64,000 nt of DNA, taken from Eubacteriales bacterium. GTDB taxonomy: Bacteria > Bacillota > Clostridia > Acetivibrionales > JANLFN01. The stretch covers positions 248,001-312,000 of the forward strand of contig JANLFN010000001.1 in NCBI GenBank assembly GCA_024655885.1, in the 5' to 3' direction. Position numbers and translations under genes: made by a program. How positions within the stretch are numbered: the stretch's first letter is position 1; every line of letters begins with the position of its first letter. The notes beneath the pieces were generated by a model, which saw only the letters and a list, made by a program, of their open reading frames with translations, was not told the DNA's origin and ran no database searches. Shown here piece by piece: positions 62,855 to 64,000 of this stretch.

Positions 62855-63754
62855 TTATCCAACCAACTCCGGTCCCAATAGCGCTTTATACCTTTCATTC
62901 TTGGAAAGTGCCCTGTTGTAAATTCCGACGATTACATCGCTTACCCCCTTCTTTTCCCGGTTTTCTCCGATCTCAATATAATCAGGCTTAAAACCTATCA
63001 GCATACCATTTTCTTTTCCCAGGGAAGTATAGGGAATCAATCTGAATCTCGAAAGCCACCTGGAGTTGGAAATAACATCCGTTACACTGACCAGGTCGTT
63101 GTCCTTTGACTGGTCGAAAATATTCTGGATCTCCTGAGGCAGTACCTCCCTGATTGCGTTGAATTCTACGATTACAACGGGCATATCCGTCAAAGGGTCA
63201 TGCAGAGAATTGCCCGTATCAACCAATGCAGATAAATCTATTTTTTTGTTTTCAACTATGATTTTTAGCGGTATCAGGAGTTTTTCCCTGATAAACCTGT
63301 ATTGAATCACATCCCAAAAAGCTCTTATGATAATTGCGACAGTAACGATGGATAAAAAAAGCAAAATCCATTTGGACTGCCAGTACACATAGATGATCCC
63401 GTTTTTTATAAAGCCTCCGCTTTGGAAGAAGTAGAGGAATGTCAGTGCGGCCCCTGCAAAAATAAATGTGGAAATATAAAAAATAGCCAGGGTCTTTAAA
63501 AAAGCTTTTATTTTCTCGGGTGAAAATACTACCGCAACAATTGCAATGGATAGGACTACTTTGGCAATTGTTGAGTAATATACCTTCATGCCGGGAAATA
63601 CTACCAGCACAACAACATAGGCTGCTCCAATGAGGGCCCCAAGGAACAAACGCAAATTAGATGTTTTTGTTTTAGAAAACTTTGCCGTTACCAAGAGAAT
63701 CAAATAGTTCATTACTATGTTTTCTAAAAAAAGAACATCAAGGTATATATCCAC
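62855..63754 (-). CDS. spoIIGA: Pro-sigma-E processing aspartic protease SpoIIGA
   Basis: A 299-residue membrane protein. Five N-terminal membrane helices (LDVLFLENIVMNYLILLVTA at the start) precede a cytosolic aspartic-protease domain with ALVDTGNSLHDPLTDMPVVI, matching the DSGN/DTGN active site of SpoIIGA. GTG 63754 is preferred (GAGGGGTAA upstream). It cleaves the pro-sequence of SigE after a forespore signal (SpoIIR). Confidence 0.95.
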   Translation of the reverse strand: MDIYLDVLFLENIVMNYLILLVTAKFSKTKTSNLRLFLGALIGAAYVVVLVVFPGMKVYYSTIAKVVLSIAIVAVVFSPEKIKAFLKTLAIFYISTFIFAGAALTFLYFFQSGGFIKNGIIYVYWQSKWILLFLSIVTVAIIIRAFWDVIQYRFIREKLLIPLKIIVENKKIDLSALVDTGNSLHDPLTDMPVVIVEFNAIREVLPQEIQNIFDQSKDNDLVSVTDVISNSRWLSRFRLIPYTSLGKENGMLIGFKPDYIEIGENREKKGVSDVIVGIYNRALSKNERYKALLGPELVG

Positions 63755-63822
63755 AGGTATTACCCCTCTAACAGACAATCCCCTATTTTTACTTATATTC
63801 AGGTGCTTGTATCTTTATGATT

Positions 63823-63857
63823 ATTATATAACCCGTATTAGTAATAATTTGTCAAAA
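63823..63857 (-). promoter_or_regulatory. Spo0A-type sigma-A promoter of the spoIIG operon
   Basis: Minus strand TTGACA, 21-base spacer, TATAAT, about 70 bases before spoIIGA. The long spacing matches the B. subtilis spoIIG promoter (22 bases), which needs Spo0A-P. A perfect 0A box, TTTGTCAAAA, on the plus strand at 63848-63857 overlaps the -35, as in B. subtilis. Confidence 0.8.
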
Positions 63858-63905
63858 GGGAATGTTGAAAAAGAAAAATCGTATGACAAAAATACCTAAT
63901 AAAAC

Positions 63906-63954
63906 GCACTAATTTCCTCCCGTTGTTGAATATTTAACGCAAAGGAATTAGTGC
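63906..63954 (-). terminator. Probable terminator of the gene upstream of spoIIGA
   Basis: GCACTAATTCCT pairs with AGGAAATTAGTGC (one-base bulge) across a loop of about 24 bases, followed on the minus strand by GTTTTATTA. The upstream gene is beyond the window; in many Clostridia it is ftsZ. The U run is weak. Confidence 0.55.
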
Positions 63955-64000
63955 ATTTTGCATAGGTCCTGAACATGCATCATTTTGACCTGTTTCTCCT

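Noticed and set aside
1-64000. CRISPR arrays, rRNA genes, insertion-sequence transposases, prophage genes
   Set aside because: Looked for evenly spaced repeats, rRNA signatures and transposase or phage motifs in the translations; none seen. The only recombinase is the small tyrosine recombinase at 14299.

Overview
The window looks like chromosome of an anaerobic, spore-forming, flagellated member of the Clostridia. The gene order is closest to what I know of the Acetivibrio/Ruminiclostridium type; this placement is inference from content, not a database match. Three things support it: a Bacillus-type fla/che operon in nearly canonical order, the spoIIGA-sigE-sigG sporulation cluster, and Gram-positive Shine-Dalgarno sites. 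Almost everything is coded on the minus strand, so transcription runs from high to low coordinates.

Region 1 (64000 to about 59870): the spoIIGA-sigE-sigG cluster, with an apparent Spo0A-type promoter before spoIIGA, then a PRC-barrel gene (ylmC/ymxH type) and nrdR. Region 2 (59840 to 57260): a DUF115/Maf-like motility glycosyltransferase, a truncated-looking lipoprotein gene on the plus strand, a doubtful 72-codon ORF and a 30-residue hydrophobic peptide gene. Region 3 (57040 to 50736): comM, dprA, topA and trmFO, closed by a terminator.

Region 4 (50393 to 16066) is the fla/che operon: flgB, flgC, fliE-fliJ, a motE/ylxF-like gene, fliK, flgD, a TIGR02530-type gene, flgE, flbD/swrD, fliL, fliM, fliY, cheY, fliO, fliP, fliQ, fliR, flhB, flhA, flhF, flhG, a PilZ/YcgR gene, cheB, cheA, cheW, cheC, cheD, a small membrane protein, sigD, a FapA-family gene, an unknown coiled-coil gene, a swrB-like gene and an MltG-like membrane protein. 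It builds the basal body, export gate, motor switch and excitation/adaptation proteins, and ends in the sigma factor for late flagellar genes. A large imperfect palindrome interrupts it between flbD and flgE.

Region 5 (15900 to 14100) is a short accessory island: tRNA-Leu(CAA) with its own promoter and terminator, a frameshifted hicB remnant, a frameshifted stalk-domain remnant, and a small FimB/FimE-sized tyrosine recombinase enclosed by a 28-bp inverted repeat (27/28 identical). The last of these looks like an invertible DNA switch.

Region 6 (13955 to the left edge) is a second, unusual chemosensory and signalling cluster. In transcription order it holds cheY, a small unknown gene, a soluble methyl-accepting protein with two signalling tips, a protein made of three CheW domains, cheB, an RsbS-like STAS protein lacking the usual phosphoserine, an RsbT-like kinase, a soluble histidine kinase, a receiver, an HPt protein with a STAS-like C-terminus and no kinase domain, a HEAT-repeat protein, cheR, a receiver, and a cheA with two HPt domains that is cut by the window edge. 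This region, possibly controlled by the adjacent invertible element, is the best candidate here for an undescribed system.
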